From Sphingobacteriaceae bacterium (lineage in GTDB: Bacteria; Bacteroidota; Bacteroidia; Sphingobacteriales; Sphingobacteriaceae): a DNA stretch of 64,000 bases. Below, one piece after another: positions 54,004 to 63,688 of the stretch. The position numbers and the translations under genes are program-made. Under the pieces are notes generated by a model. The model saw only the letters and a program-made list of their open reading frames with translations. It ran no database searches and had not been told where the DNA came from. The stretch spans positions 62,001 to 126,000 of the forward strand of contig JACMJM010000044.1 of assembly GCA_014380615.1 (NCBI GenBank), given 5' to 3'. Numbering within the stretch: position 1 is the stretch's first letter; each line of letters starts with the position of its first letter.

Positions 54004-55973
54004 AAAAATACTTCTTTATTCTTGCGTTTGTATTGGCTCTAAGTCAGGCGGTTTATGCGCAACCTGTTCAACAGGTATTAATTCAGGCCAATAAGCCTTT
54101 AGCAAAAGTTCAGCCTACCATGTGGGGCGTTTTCTTTGAAGATATTAACTTTTCGGCCGATGGGGGAATTTATGCCGAACTGGTAAAAAACCGTTCGTTC
54201 GAATTTTCTGCACCAATGATGGCCTGGAAAGAAGTGAAGCAGGGAAGCGCCAGCGGCAAAATTTTAATCACGAACAGATCGCTGGCAAGTAATTCAAATC
54301 CTCGGGTTGCCAAAATTTCAGTGAATGCATCTGAAGGGGCTTACGGTCTTGTGAACGAAGGCTTCCGCGGTATGGGCTTAAAAAAAGACATGCAGTATGA
54401 CTTTTCTCTTTTTGCCAACATTGAGGGAAATAGTGAAATGAAATTACGTGTCGAACTGATTAACTACAAAGGAGAAAAAATTGGCGAAGCAGAAGTAAAG
54501 GGCTTAGATAAAACATGGAAAAAGCACACGGTTTCTATAAAATCTAATGCTACCGATCCTAAAGCCAGATTAAATGTATTATTTACTGGTAAGGGTATAG
54601 TCAATATCGATATGATCTCATTGTTTCCACAGGATACCTGGAAGAACCGTAAGGGTGGAATGCGAAGAGATTTGGTTCAATTGCTTGCTGATCTAAAACC
54701 TGGGTTTGTACGTTTCCCCGGAGGTTGTATAGTAGAAGGCCGTGATTTAGCCAATCGCTACCAATGGAAAACAACAGTTGGCCCGGTAGAAGAAAGAACA
54801 CAAATAATAAATCGATGGAATACCGAGTTTAAAGCACCGCGCGATGCTCCCGACTATTTCCAAAGCTTCGGCTTGGGGTTCTATGAATATTTCCTCTTGT
54901 CTGAAGATATCGGCGCTGAACCTCTGCCCATATTAAATTGTGGAATGGCCTGTCAGTATAATACAGGCGAAGTAGTTGCAATGGATCAGCTGGATCCCTA
55001 CATTCAGGATGCCTTAGACCTGATAGAATTTGCCAATGGCCCTGTAACCAGTAAGTGGGGCAAGCTACGTGCTGAAATGGGGCACCCGGCATCTTTTAAT
55101 ATGAAATATCTGGGAGTAGGAAATGAGCAGTGGGATGAGCAATATTTAGAGCGTTATAAGGCCTTTGAAAAAGTTCTAAGTGTAAAGCATCCCGAAATTA
55201 AACTGGCCTCAAGTGCCGGACCTTCTCCAAACGGCCCACGTTTTGATTTTGCCTGGAAAGAGTTGAAGAATACCCAAACGGCCATGGTAGACGAACATTA
55301 TTATCAAAACCCCGATTGGTTCTTTAAAAATGCCAGCCGCTATGATAATTATGATAGAAACGCACCAAAAGTTTTTGCTGGTGAATATGCCGCTCATTCA
55401 ACGCAAGGACAAGAGCCCGAATCAAGAAATACCTGGTTAAGCGCACTTGCCGAAGCTGCATTTATGACGGGTTTGGAACGTAACGCAGATGTGGTACACA
55501 TGGCCTCTTACGCACCCTTACTTGCACATGTAGAGGCATGGCAATGGCGCCCTGATTTAATTTGGTTCGATAATCTGCGATCAATCGGCACTCCTAATTA
55601 TTACGTTCAGAAACTTTTTTCAACTAATCCCGGCACACATACGGTATCGGTAACTTCAAACGGTAAAGTGCTTGCCGGGCAAGACAGCCTTTACTCTAGC
55701 GCAACTATCGATCAAGTGAAAAAAGTTCTTTGTGTGAAACTGGTAAACTCTTCATCTGCAACAAAAAAAACAGCATTGGACCTTGAAGGAGTATCTGCAA
55801 AGAAACCGGTTAGTGTCCAATCTCTTGGTGCTGCAAACCTTGCTTTATTCAACACACTCGACAACCCAGAACAGGTGGTTCCGGTAACTACAACTTTAAA
55901 GGCTTCGGGTAAGAGCTTAAAGGTTGAGGTAAAGGCGAAGTCGTTTATAGTGCTTAATATCCCGATAGGATAA
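54000..55973 (+). CDS. GH51 alpha-L-arabinofuranosidase
   Basis: This secreted enzyme releases terminal alpha-L-arabinofuranose from arabinan side chains of pectin. A signal peptide (FILAFVLALSQAVYAQ) and an N-terminal segment with WGVFFEDINFSADGGIYAEL lead into a CBM4_9-like insert (about 65-200). The catalytic TIM barrel follows, with acid/base Glu376 in GVGNEQWDE and nucleophile Glu462 in KVFAGEYAAH. The C-terminal beta domain closes the 657-residue protein. RFPGGCIVEG is another GH51 hallmark. The start overlaps a short upstream frame as ATGA. A stem-loop lies just after the stop. Confidence 0.92.
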   Translation: MKKYFFILAFVLALSQAVYAQPVQQVLIQANKPLAKVQPTMWGVFFEDINFSADGGIYAELVKNRSFEFSAPMMAWKEVKQGSASGKILITNRSLASNSNPRVAKISVNASEGAYGLVNEGFRGMGLKKDMQYDFSLFANIEGNSEMKLRVELINYKGEKIGEAEVKGLDKTWKKHTVSIKSNATDPKARLNVLFTGKGIVNIDMISLFPQDTWKNRKGGMRRDLVQLLADLKPGFVRFPGGCIVEGRDLANRYQWKTTVGPVEERTQIINRWNTEFKAPRDAPDYFQSFGLGFYEYFLLSEDIGAEPLPILNCGMACQYNTGEVVAMDQLDPYIQDALDLIEFANGPVTSKWGKLRAEMGHPASFNMKYLGVGNEQWDEQYLERYKAFEKVLSVKHPEIKLASSAGPSPNGPRFDFAWKELKNTQTAMVDEHYYQNPDWFFKNASRYDNYDRNAPKVFAGEYAAHSTQGQEPESRNTWLSALAEAAFMTGLERNADVVHMASYAPLLAHVEAWQWRPDLIWFDNLRSIGTPNYYVQKLFSTNPGTHTVSVTSNGKVLAGQDSLYSSATIDQVKKVLCVKLVNSSSATKKTALDLEGVSAKKPVSVQSLGAANLALFNTLDNPEQVVPVTTTLKASGKSLKVEVKAKSFIVLNIPIG

Positions 55974-55986
55974 TAGCCCTGACATG

Positions 55987-56021
55987 ATTGAGCCTTCCCG
56001 GTATAACCAGGAAGGCTCAAT
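55987..56021 (+). terminator. Stem-loop after the GH51 gene
   Basis: ATTGAGCCTTCC (55987-55998) pairs perfectly with GGAAGGCTCAAT (56010-56021). There is no T-tract, so it may act as an mRNA-stabilising or processing hairpin more than a terminator. Confidence 0.5.
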
Positions 56022-56079
56022 ACGTTTATAGGTAACAAGTCTGTTTCAAAAAAGTGTATTTAGGCTTAAAAACCCGCAA

Positions 56080-56099
56080 GCAGGATACAGCAGGATAGG
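56080..56099 (+). promoter_or_regulatory. CAGG-N6-CAGG direct repeat upstream of the GH105 gene
   Basis: GCAGGATACAGCAGGATAGG again has two CAGG units 10 bases apart. It lies in the 298-base gap before GH105, about 190 bases from the start, the same arrangement as before the two fasciclin modules. The match outside the half-sites is weaker. Confidence 0.35.
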
Positions 56100-56271
56100 C
56101 GTAAAGTAAAAACTCCTTAGCTTAGGATTCCCTAAACAACCATTTTTAAACGCATCATGATGTTATTATTTCGAATTGCTGTTGCGGCTGGATATAATTC
56201 TCATCAGTTGTTTCAAAATTGTCACAAATCAGATCAACAAGTTAATTATCATTATAAACTATATTTATCGC

Positions 56272-57651
56272 ATGACTCATTTTAACAGATCCACTAAAAA
56301 TACGATGCTTAAAGCTTTGTCGTTCGGATTAATGCTTTCTGCTGCGGCGCCATCATTTGCACAATACACCACTGCGAAAGGTAATGATGTTACCACGCCA
56401 TTACATTTATTAAAGCCAGATTACATTACTCCTTACGGAGAAACAAAGCCGGCCGACATTAAAATTGTGCTCGACAGGGTTTATAATTACCTTGATGCGG
56501 GCACGCCCATGCAATTAGTAGATAAAGATTCTAAGGCTGTTGTCGATTTAAAGTCAGCAAATGGAAATACTATTTTCAAACAAGGCGATTTTCGATTGAT
56601 CAGTTATGAGTGGGGCGTAACCTATACCGGGATGCTTGAAGCGGGATTCGCAACCGGGGATAAAAAATATACAGACTATACCGTTAACCGTATCAACTAC
56701 ATTGCCGATGTAGTTTCAAAATACAAAGACTTGCTTAAAACTAATCTGGGTGCCGCATCTCCCGTACGTTCGGTATTGGAGCCACATGCGCTTGATGATG
56801 CAGGTTCCATGGCTGCAGCAATGATTAAGGCACAACGAACCGGTCAGATTAAATCTGATTTGCGGCCGGTGATCAATAACTACTTAAACTACATCATGAC
56901 CAAAGAGTTCCGCTTAAAAGACGGCACCCTGGCCCGCAACCGGCCTCAGCCCAATACCCTGTGGTTAGATGATTTGTATATGAGTCTTCCGGCCATTGCT
57001 CAAATGGGCGTTTTAACTAAAGACAAAAAATATTTTGATGAGGCGGTAAAGCAATACAATTTGTTTGCGAAAAGGATGTTCAATAACGAAAAGGGCCTTT
57101 ATATGCATGGCTGGGTGCAGGATATGAATCCGCATCCTCAATTCCATTGGGCTCGTGCGAATGGATGGGCTATCATGACAAAAATAGAATTGCTGGATGC
57201 CCTGCCACTTAACCATCCGGGAAGAGCAGGCATACTTGCGATGTTAAAAAAACATGTAAATGGCTTGGCAACCCGGCAGAGTGGAATGGGATTCTGGCAC
57301 CAGTTGCTAGACAGAAACGATTCTTATCTTGAAACTTCGGCTACTGCTATTTATGCGTATTGTATAGCTCGCGCCATAAACAAAGGCTGGTTAGATGCGA
57401 AAGCTTACGGCCCCATGGCTCTTCTTGCCTGGAATGCGGTAAGTACAAAAGTAAATGCCCAGGGCCAGGTAGAAGGTACCTGCGTTGGAACAGGTATGGC
57501 GTTTGATCCGGCTTTCTACTACTATCGTCCGGTAAATGTATACGCCGCTCATGGTTATGGGCCGGTGCTTTTAGCCGGTGCAGAAATGTACAGATTGCTT
57601 TTGAGCCATCCTTATGAAATAAATGATAGTTCTGTTCAAATTATTAAATAA
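56272..57651 (+). CDS. GH105 unsaturated rhamnogalacturonyl hydrolase
   Basis: This enzyme cleaves the unsaturated uronic acid from oligosaccharides produced by rhamnogalacturonan or pectate lyases (YteR/YesR family). The start at 56272 (MTHFNRSTKNTMLKALSF) gives 459 residues with a signal peptide ending in APSFAQ. A longer frame from 56176 adds improbable sequence. The (alpha/alpha)6-barrel motifs are visible: TLWLDDLYMSLP, with the conserved Asp pair at 233-234, HPQFHWARANGW, and DRNDSYLETSATAIYAY. Its presence implies lyase-generated substrate, although no lyase is encoded in the window. A CAGG-N6-CAGG element lies upstream. Confidence 0.9.
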   Translation: MTHFNRSTKNTMLKALSFGLMLSAAAPSFAQYTTAKGNDVTTPLHLLKPDYITPYGETKPADIKIVLDRVYNYLDAGTPMQLVDKDSKAVVDLKSANGNTIFKQGDFRLISYEWGVTYTGMLEAGFATGDKKYTDYTVNRINYIADVVSKYKDLLKTNLGAASPVRSVLEPHALDDAGSMAAAMIKAQRTGQIKSDLRPVINNYLNYIMTKEFRLKDGTLARNRPQPNTLWLDDLYMSLPAIAQMGVLTKDKKYFDEAVKQYNLFAKRMFNNEKGLYMHGWVQDMNPHPQFHWARANGWAIMTKIELLDALPLNHPGRAGILAMLKKHVNGLATRQSGMGFWHQLLDRNDSYLETSATAIYAYCIARAINKGWLDAKAYGPMALLAWNAVSTKVNAQGQVEGTCVGTGMAFDPAFYYYRPVNVYAAHGYGPVLLAGAEMYRLLLSHPYEINDSSVQIIK

Positions 57652-57722
57652 TTAATACACACGAAACAGAAGTGTTTTATTGCCTAACAGGGAATTAAAT
57701 GCGGATGTTTAATCACGATATA

Positions 57723-59030
57723 ATGAAGATAAAACTCAATCTGCTGCTTGCAGGACTAGGTTTTTTTACGGCATGTGCGGCCCAAAAATTAGGTGCAGAT
57801 AAAAATGGATTTAAATTTGATCTTGGTACTGATAAGGCATCAAAAGGGTATATAGCTGTTACCCCTGATATGGTTTATTCTGCCGAAAAAGGTTACGGTT
57901 TCGACTTAGGTACCACTCCGAAGGCGGTTGATAGGGGCGGAGATCTGCTAAAAGGAGATTTCGTTACCGGCGAAAAGCCTTTCTATTTCTCTGTAAAAGT
58001 ACCCGAAGGAAATTATAAAGTAACGGTTACTCTTGGAGATGCCTCCGGAAAAACAAACACCACAATCAAATCAGAGTCACGCCGCTTAATGCTGGAGAAT
58101 ATCAAAACCGATGCGGGAAAGTTTAGAACCGAGACCTTTATTGTTCATGTGAAGGACCGGAAGATTGATGCTAACACACAGGTAGGTTTAAAAACACGCG
58201 AGCTTACTAAACTCGATTGGGATGATAAGCTAACACTTGAGTTCGATCACCAAACCGCCTTGGATGCTATAGAAATTCAAAAAGTCGAAGATCAGGTAAC
58301 GATTTTTTTAGCGGGGAATTCAACTGTTGTTAACCAGGATGAAGAGCCATGGGGATCATGGGGACAAATGATTACACGTTTCTTTAAGCCAGGGGTTGCT
58401 ATATCGAATCATGCCGAATCGGGTTTATCACTTGGGAGCTTTATCAGCAGCAGACGCCTGGCAAAAATTCTAAGTATTATGAAGCCCGGAGACTATGTGT
58501 TTGTGGAGTTTGGGCACAATGATTCAAAGGAGAAAGGGCCTAATGATGGTCCTTTTAAATCATATACCGAACGGCTTCGAATTTTTGCAACTGAAGTTAA
58601 AAAGAAGGGTGGTAACCTGGTAATTGTAACTCCAACCGCACGTCGCCGCTTTGGCACCGACGGAAAAATGGAGGATACTCATGGTGATTATCCTGTTGCT
58701 GCAAGAAAAGTGGCCCAGGAAGCAGGTGTGCCCCTGATAGATCTTACGGTATTAACCACGGAGATGTTTAATGCTATGGGGCCGGAAAAATCTAAAAATG
58801 CTTTTGTAATCTATCCGGAACTCGGACTGAATGATAATACGCACTTCAACCCATTTGGAGCATACGAAATAGCAAAGATCATTGCTACTCAAATAAAGGC
58901 GAAGAATTTAAGTATTGCAAAATATCTGGTAGATATGCCACCTTTCAATCCATCTCAACCCGATGCTTTTGAAACCTTTATCTGGCCCCCAAGTCCTAAA
59001 GCCAGCATGGTAAAACCCGACGGCAATTAA
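57723..59030 (+). CDS. Rhamnogalacturonan acetylesterase-like SGNH hydrolase (CE12 type)
   Basis: This enzyme removes acetyl groups from the galacturonic acid residues of rhamnogalacturonan. The chosen start (MKIKLNLLLAGLGFFTACAAQ) gives a signal sequence with a possible lipobox; an in-frame ATG at 57699 adds eight residues. The N-terminal beta-sandwich (about 25-185, with FKFDLGTDKASKGYIAV) precedes the SGNH core. Block I reads FLAGNSTVV with Ser at about 200, block III VEFGHNDSK, and block V LNDNTHFNPFG with the Asp/His pair at about 371 and 374. Asn replaces the usual Asp in block I (GNS for GDS), which is tolerated in this family. GH28 follows two bases after the stop. Confidence 0.9.
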   Translation: MKIKLNLLLAGLGFFTACAAQKLGADKNGFKFDLGTDKASKGYIAVTPDMVYSAEKGYGFDLGTTPKAVDRGGDLLKGDFVTGEKPFYFSVKVPEGNYKVTVTLGDASGKTNTTIKSESRRLMLENIKTDAGKFRTETFIVHVKDRKIDANTQVGLKTRELTKLDWDDKLTLEFDHQTALDAIEIQKVEDQVTIFLAGNSTVVNQDEEPWGSWGQMITRFFKPGVAISNHAESGLSLGSFISSRRLAKILSIMKPGDYVFVEFGHNDSKEKGPNDGPFKSYTERLRIFATEVKKKGGNLVIVTPTARRRFGTDGKMEDTHGDYPVAARKVAQEAGVPLIDLTVLTTEMFNAMGPEKSKNAFVIYPELGLNDNTHFNPFGAYEIAKIIATQIKAKNLSIAKYLVDMPPFNPSQPDAFETFIWPPSPKASMVKPDGN

Positions 59031-59032
59031 GT

Positions 59033-60523
59033 ATGCGGAGATTAAAGCTTTTATGTTGCATCATCTTTATCTCTTCATCAACTACGGTTTTTGGAATTAC
59101 TTATGATGTAAAGTCTTACGGCGCAACCGGAAACGGGATGACATTAGACACTGAAGCTATCAATAAAGCAATTGACGCGGCGGCAAACGCAGGTGGCGGT
59201 ACGGTTAATTTTCCGGCCGGAACCTATTTAAGTTATTCTATCCGCCTAAAAAGCAATATTACCTTGTACCTCGAGCAGGGCTCAACTATTCTAGCTGCAA
59301 GTTCTCAAGGAGGGCAGGGCTACGATGCGCCCGAACCGAATGAATGGGGAGAAAAATATGAGTACCAAGACTATGGACACAGCCATTGGCGAAACAGCCT
59401 GATCTGGGGGGAGAATCTGAATAATGTTTCTATACTGGGCCAAGGCACCATCTATGGTAAGGGACTGCTAAGAGGCGCTTCACCCAGAAATCCTGTGGGC
59501 AATAAAGCCATCGCACTTAAGCTTTGTAGAAACGTCATCTTAAAAGATTTCACCATACTTTATGGCGGTCATTTCGGGATCCTGGCAACTGGGGTAGATA
59601 ATTTAACTATCGATAACCTCAAGATGGATACCAATCGCGACGGTATGGACATTGACTGTTGTCGTAATGTACGGATTTCAAATTGCAGCATCAATTCTCC
59701 CTGGGATGATGCCATTTGCCTGAAAAGCTCTTATGCTCTGGGCTTTGCCCGCGCTACCGAAAATGTAACGATTACAAATTGTCAGGTTACCGGGTTCGAC
59801 AGAGGCACTTTTATTAATGGTACCTACAAGCGGGATGAGTACAAACTTGTTCCTGATAAAGAAGGCCCTACGGGCAGAATAAAGTTTGGTACCGAATCTA
59901 ACGGAGGATTTAAAAATATCACGATTTCAAACTGCGTATTTGAGTTTTGCAGAGGTATAGCGTTGGAGACCGTAGATGGTGGGTTGCTTGAGGATGTCGC
60001 CATCTCAAATATAACGATGCGTGATATTGTAAACTCCCCTATATTTCTTCGCTTAGGCGGCCGTATGCGTGGTCCGGCAGGTGTGCCTGTTGGTGAATTG
60101 AGAAGAATAACTATTAATAACCTGATGGTGTATAATGCCGATTCTCATTTCTCCTGCCTTATCAGCGGGTTGCCGGGTAACGAAATTGAGGATGTTAAGC
60201 TAAGTAATATCCGGATCTTTTACCGGCCGATTGATTCTGCGGAATCTGTGATTCAAAAGGAGGTTCCAGAGCATGAAAAAACCTATCCTGAGCCTCAAAA
60301 ATTTGGCGTCATCCCGGCGTACGGATTTTTTATCCGCCATGCGAAAAATTTTGAGCTTAACAATGTAGAGATCAGCTTTATGGGCAAAGAAACCCGACCG
60401 GCATTTATCCTGACGGATGTTAAAGGAATTTTATTCAACAACGTTAAAGCACAGAAAGCTCCGAACGCACCGATTATGGTATTAAAGATGTATTGGATTT
60501 CGAGTCGAGAGGTGGAAATGTGA
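59033..60523 (+). CDS. GH28 polygalacturonase / rhamnogalacturonan hydrolase-type enzyme
   Basis: This is a secreted right-handed beta-helix enzyme that hydrolyses galacturonic-acid-containing backbones or releases terminal galacturonate. After the signal peptide (LLCCIIFISSSTTVFG) comes the pectate-lyase-3-like start YDVKSYGATGNGMTLDTEAI. Catalytic acidic residues lie in NRDGMDIDC (Asp about 203) and PWDDAICLKS (Asp 225-226), and substrate-binding RIKFGTES near 281-288 matches the family RxK motif. Regular parallel-beta repeats (VTITNC, ITISNC, VAISNI) fill the C-terminal half. It is two bases from the acetylesterase gene, so deacetylation and cleavage are co-expressed. Exact bond specificity is not readable. 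Confidence 0.9.
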   Translation: MRRLKLLCCIIFISSSTTVFGITYDVKSYGATGNGMTLDTEAINKAIDAAANAGGGTVNFPAGTYLSYSIRLKSNITLYLEQGSTILAASSQGGQGYDAPEPNEWGEKYEYQDYGHSHWRNSLIWGENLNNVSILGQGTIYGKGLLRGASPRNPVGNKAIALKLCRNVILKDFTILYGGHFGILATGVDNLTIDNLKMDTNRDGMDIDCCRNVRISNCSINSPWDDAICLKSSYALGFARATENVTITNCQVTGFDRGTFINGTYKRDEYKLVPDKEGPTGRIKFGTESNGGFKNITISNCVFEFCRGIALETVDGGLLEDVAISNITMRDIVNSPIFLRLGGRMRGPAGVPVGELRRITINNLMVYNADSHFSCLISGLPGNEIEDVKLSNIRIFYRPIDSAESVIQKEVPEHEKTYPEPQKFGVIPAYGFFIRHAKNFELNNVEISFMGKETRPAFILTDVKGILFNNVKAQKAPNAPIMVLKMYWISSREVEM

Positions 60524-60574
60524 TTAAGGATACTAAAATAAAGTCTGTTAAAAACAAAAGTTTCTAGCGGATCT

Positions 60575-60610
60575 TTATTCATTGGATGACTCAATTCATC
60601 CGATGAATAA
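60575..60610 (+). terminator. Long stem-loop between the GH28 and GH106 genes
   Basis: TTATTCATTGGATGA (60575-60589) pairs with TCATCCGATGAATAA (60596-60610) across a CTCAAT loop, a 15-base-pair stem with one G-T wobble and no T-tract. It is probably an mRNA-processing or stability element within the operon. Confidence 0.5.
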
Positions 60611-60640
60611 TAGCTTAATAACCAACCTAAGATCTATTAA

Positions 60641-63478
60641 ATGAAAAGAAACTTTATAAAGCTTGTTTTTCTTACCGTACTGATTAGTGGTGCTTTTGAC
60701 GGTTTTACTCAGCTCGCACCACAATGGCCCGAAATTACTCAGCTAAATAAACCCTGGACCCGCTGGTGGTGGGAAGGAAGTGCGGTAAATGAAAAGGATC
60801 TTACCTGGATGTTGGAAGAATATCGTAAAGTGGGATTGGGTGGTGTAGAAATAACACCTATTTATGGTGTAAAAGGTTATGAAAAGCAATTCATAGATTT
60901 CTTATCTCCTAAGTGGGTGGGGATGCTAACTCACACCCTGAAGGAAGGCCAACGGTTGGGGCTTGGAGTTGATATGGCCCAGGCATCAGGATGGCCTTTC
61001 GGTGGTCCATGGGTAAGCGATAACGATGCCAGTAAATATGTAGCCTATAAAACTTTCGCCCTTAAAGGCGGCGAAAAGCTAAAAGAGCAAATTGTCTACA
61101 TGCAGCAACCACTTGTACGCACTGTTGGTGAAAAGATCGACATTGCTCAGTTAAAAGAACCTATTTCGTCTAACCCCAATATGCAGTTGCATGCTTTCGA
61201 CCAGGTTCGTTATCCAAAGTCATTGCCTTTACAAACGTTAATGGCTTATTCTGATAACGGACAGGTGATAGATCTGAGCAATAAAGTTGATGCTGCTGGT
61301 AATTTAAACTGGACCGCTGCCGCCGGTAACTGGAACTTATATGCTGCTTTCGCAGGATGGCACGGAAAAATGGTTGAACGTGCGGGCCCCGGGGGCGAAG
61401 GTTATGCCATAGATCACTTTTCTAAAACGGCCACAGATAATTACCTGAAGTACTTTGACGAGGCGTTTAAAAATACGGATATAAAAAGTTTAAGAGGTTT
61501 CTTTAATGATTCGTACGAAGTAGATGATGCGCAGGGTGAAGCCAACTGGACACCACGGTTTTTTGAGGAGTTTATAACCAGGAGAGGATACGATCTGAAA
61601 AATTATTTACCTGCTCTGTTTGCTAAAGATACAGATGAAAAAAACCGCCGGGTGCTCGGCGATTATCGCGAAACGATATCAGATCTGCTTCTTGAGAATT
61701 ATACCAAAACCTGGCACAACTGGGCGAAAAAACGAGGGGCGATCATCAGAAATCAGGCACATGGCTCACCCGCCAATATCCTCGATTTGTATGCCGCTAC
61801 CGATATTCCCGAAACCGAAGGAACTGATATTTTAAGATTGAAATTCGCTTCATCTGCAGCGCATGTTACTGGCAAGCCGCTTACATCATCCGAATCGGCA
61901 ACCTGGGAGAATGAGCATTTCCTTTCAAAGCTTGGCGATGTTAAAAAAGCGATGGACTTGTTTCTGCTGGGCGGAGTTAATCATACCTTTTATCATGGGG
62001 CAAATTACACGCCTCAAAACGAAGCCTGGCCCGGATGGTTATTTTATGCCGCGGTACATTTTACACCTAACAACACATTCTGGACAGATTTCAGCAAACT
62101 GAATAACTATGTGGCACGGGTGCAATCGTTTATGCAAAAGGGACAGCCGAACAACGACATATTGTTGTACCTGCCCATCTACGATACGTACGCCACACCT
62201 GGCAGATCTCTACTCCAGCATTTCGATGGTATAAGCCATGGTTTTGCAGGCACCAGTTTGGAAGAAAGTGCCCGGTTTTTACACACCAAAGGGCATAGCT
62301 TCGACTTCATTTCTGATAATCAGATCTTGAATACTACTGCCGAGAACGGAACCATTCAAACCGGGGGCGTTTCTTATAAAACGATAGTTGTACCCCAAAC
62401 CAAATTTATCCCCTTAGCAACTTTGCAAAAGTTGATTTCGCTTGCTCAAAGCGGCGCAACGATTGTATTTTACAAAAGCACTCCCGCCGATGTTCCCGGT
62501 TTAGGTAACCTGGAGCAAAAACAGGTTGAATTCAAAAAAATCCTGTCGGGTTTAAACTTCTCGGCTACAAAGAAGGCAGCGGTAGGCTCGGGCAGCGTTT
62601 TAATTGCTGATGATTTGGACAAAACATTAAGCTCAATAGGTGTTAAGCGTGAAGTATTAGTGGATCAGGGTGTGCAGGTTATTCGTCGCAGTTATGAAAA
62701 AGGCTATTACTACTTCATCGTAAATTCGGGTACAAAAGACCTTAATGATTGGCTGCCATTACAAGTAAACGCATCTTCAGTAGCCTTGTTTAATCCTATG
62801 ACTGAGAAAACGGGCTATGGCAGTATTCGCAAAAGCAATGGTGGTACAGAAATCTATCTTCAGCTGGCGAAAGGAGAGAGCATTATTTTAGAAACCTCAG
62901 ATAATATTATTACAGGAAGCCCTTATCCGTATAAAACCGCTGCCGGTCCGGCTCAGTCCATCGGCGGAGAGTGGCGCGTTATTTTTACAAACGGCGGCCC
63001 CTCGTTACCAGCTGCGGTTAACATATCGAAGCTGGAGTCATGGACAAATTTTGCGTCGGAAGGGGTGAAAGATTTCTCAGGAACCGCCACTTACACTACT
63101 ACTTTCAAACGGCCAAAAGGCAAAGCCTCCAACTGGTTATTAAATCTGGGCGAGGTTCAGGAAAGCGCTAAGGTTATACTAAACGGTGAAGAAATAGGAA
63201 CTGTTATTGGCCCGGTTTATCAGCTCGAAATTCCGGTTGCGAAAATAAAAAGGTTAAACACGCTGGTGATTGCCGTTTCTAATTCGATGGCTAACAGAGC
63301 TGCTTATCTTGATCGTAATACTATTTACTGGAAGAAATTTTACAATACCAATATGCCGGCAAGGCTGGGGGCCAACAGGGGCGCTGACGGACTTTTTACC
63401 GCAGCTAAATGGCAGCCCCGGGCATCGGGCTTGATCGGGCCGGTAACGCTAACGCCTTTAAAGATTGTTAAACCCTAA
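60641..63478 (+). CDS. GH106 alpha-L-rhamnosidase
   Basis: This is a large secreted alpha-L-rhamnosidase that releases L-rhamnose from pectic oligosaccharides, feeding the rhamnose operon upstream. The signal peptide ends in GFTQ. The catalytic region opens with PWTRWWWEGSAVNEKDL and GGVEITPIYGVKGYE, both characteristic of GH106. It continues with QASGWPFGGPWV, FFNDSYEVDDAQGEANWT, TSSESATWENEHF and GVNHTFYHGANYTP, which hold the conserved acidic and His residues. The C-terminal 200 residues form beta-sandwich domains (TTFKRPKGKASNWLLNLGEV). The 945-residue length is usual for the family, and its linkage specificity is unknown. Confidence 0.92.
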   Translation: MKRNFIKLVFLTVLISGAFDGFTQLAPQWPEITQLNKPWTRWWWEGSAVNEKDLTWMLEEYRKVGLGGVEITPIYGVKGYEKQFIDFLSPKWVGMLTHTLKEGQRLGLGVDMAQASGWPFGGPWVSDNDASKYVAYKTFALKGGEKLKEQIVYMQQPLVRTVGEKIDIAQLKEPISSNPNMQLHAFDQVRYPKSLPLQTLMAYSDNGQVIDLSNKVDAAGNLNWTAAAGNWNLYAAFAGWHGKMVERAGPGGEGYAIDHFSKTATDNYLKYFDEAFKNTDIKSLRGFFNDSYEVDDAQGEANWTPRFFEEFITRRGYDLKNYLPALFAKDTDEKNRRVLGDYRETISDLLLENYTKTWHNWAKKRGAIIRNQAHGSPANILDLYAATDIPETEGTDILRLKFASSAAHVTGKPLTSSESATWENEHFLSKLGDVKKAMDLFLLGGVNHTFYHGANYTPQNEAWPGWLFYAAVHFTPNNTFWTDFSKLNNYVARVQSFMQKGQPNNDILLYLPIYDTYATPGRSLLQHFDGISHGFAGTSLEESARFLHTKGHSFDFISDNQILNTTAENGTIQTGGVSYKTIVVPQTKFIPLATLQKLISLAQSGATIVFYKSTPADVPGLGNLEQKQVEFKKILSGLNFSATKKAAVGSGSVLIADDLDKTLSSIGVKREVLVDQGVQVIRRSYEKGYYYFIVNSGTKDLNDWLPLQVNASSVALFNPMTEKTGYGSIRKSNGGTEIYLQLAKGESIILETSDNIITGSPYPYKTAAGPAQSIGGEWRVIFTNGGPSLPAAVNISKLESWTNFASEGVKDFSGTATYTTTFKRPKGKASNWLLNLGEVQESAKVILNGEEIGTVIGPVYQLEIPVAKIKRLNTLVIAVSNSMANRAAYLDRNTIYWKKFYNTNMPARLGANRGADGLFTAAKWQPRASGLIGPVTLTPLKIVKP

Positions 63479-63485
63479 AGATGTA

Positions 63486-63518
63486 AACGCAGACAGCGTT
63501 CAAAACGCTGTCTGCGTT
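63486..63518 (+). terminator. Perfect 15-base-pair hairpin after the GH106 gene
   Basis: AACGCAGACAGCGTT (63486-63500), loop CAA, then AACGCTGTCTGCGTT (63504-63518). Each arm also ends in its own AACGC/GCGTT complement. It lacks a T-tract. Confidence 0.6.
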
Positions 63519-63605
63519 ATGCGGGCCCCATAACGCAAACGCCGTTAAAAGCGATTAAAACCAAACCATGTTCAATAAAAATGTTATTAAAGCGATAATC
63601 CACCT

Positions 63606-63666
63606 AAACTCCTCTCCTTCAGGAGAGGGTGTGTCTGCCCTGTGCGCAAATGCGGGTGAGGCCCTT
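63606..63666 (+). repeat. Palindromic spacer repeat CCTCTCCT-TC-AGGAGAGG
   Basis: A perfect eight-base-pair stem (63611-63628) is followed by GTGTGTCTGCCC...GGGTGAGGCC, resembling the repeat at 2324-2391. It lies just before the last gene of the window and is probably a mobile palindromic repeat. Confidence 0.5.
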
Positions 63667-63688
63667 TAAACCACACGCAACCCTCAAG

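Noticed and set aside
56176..56271. N-terminal extension of the GH105 protein
   Set aside because: The extra residues are Ile/Asn-rich leader translation; a normal signal peptide begins at or after 56272.
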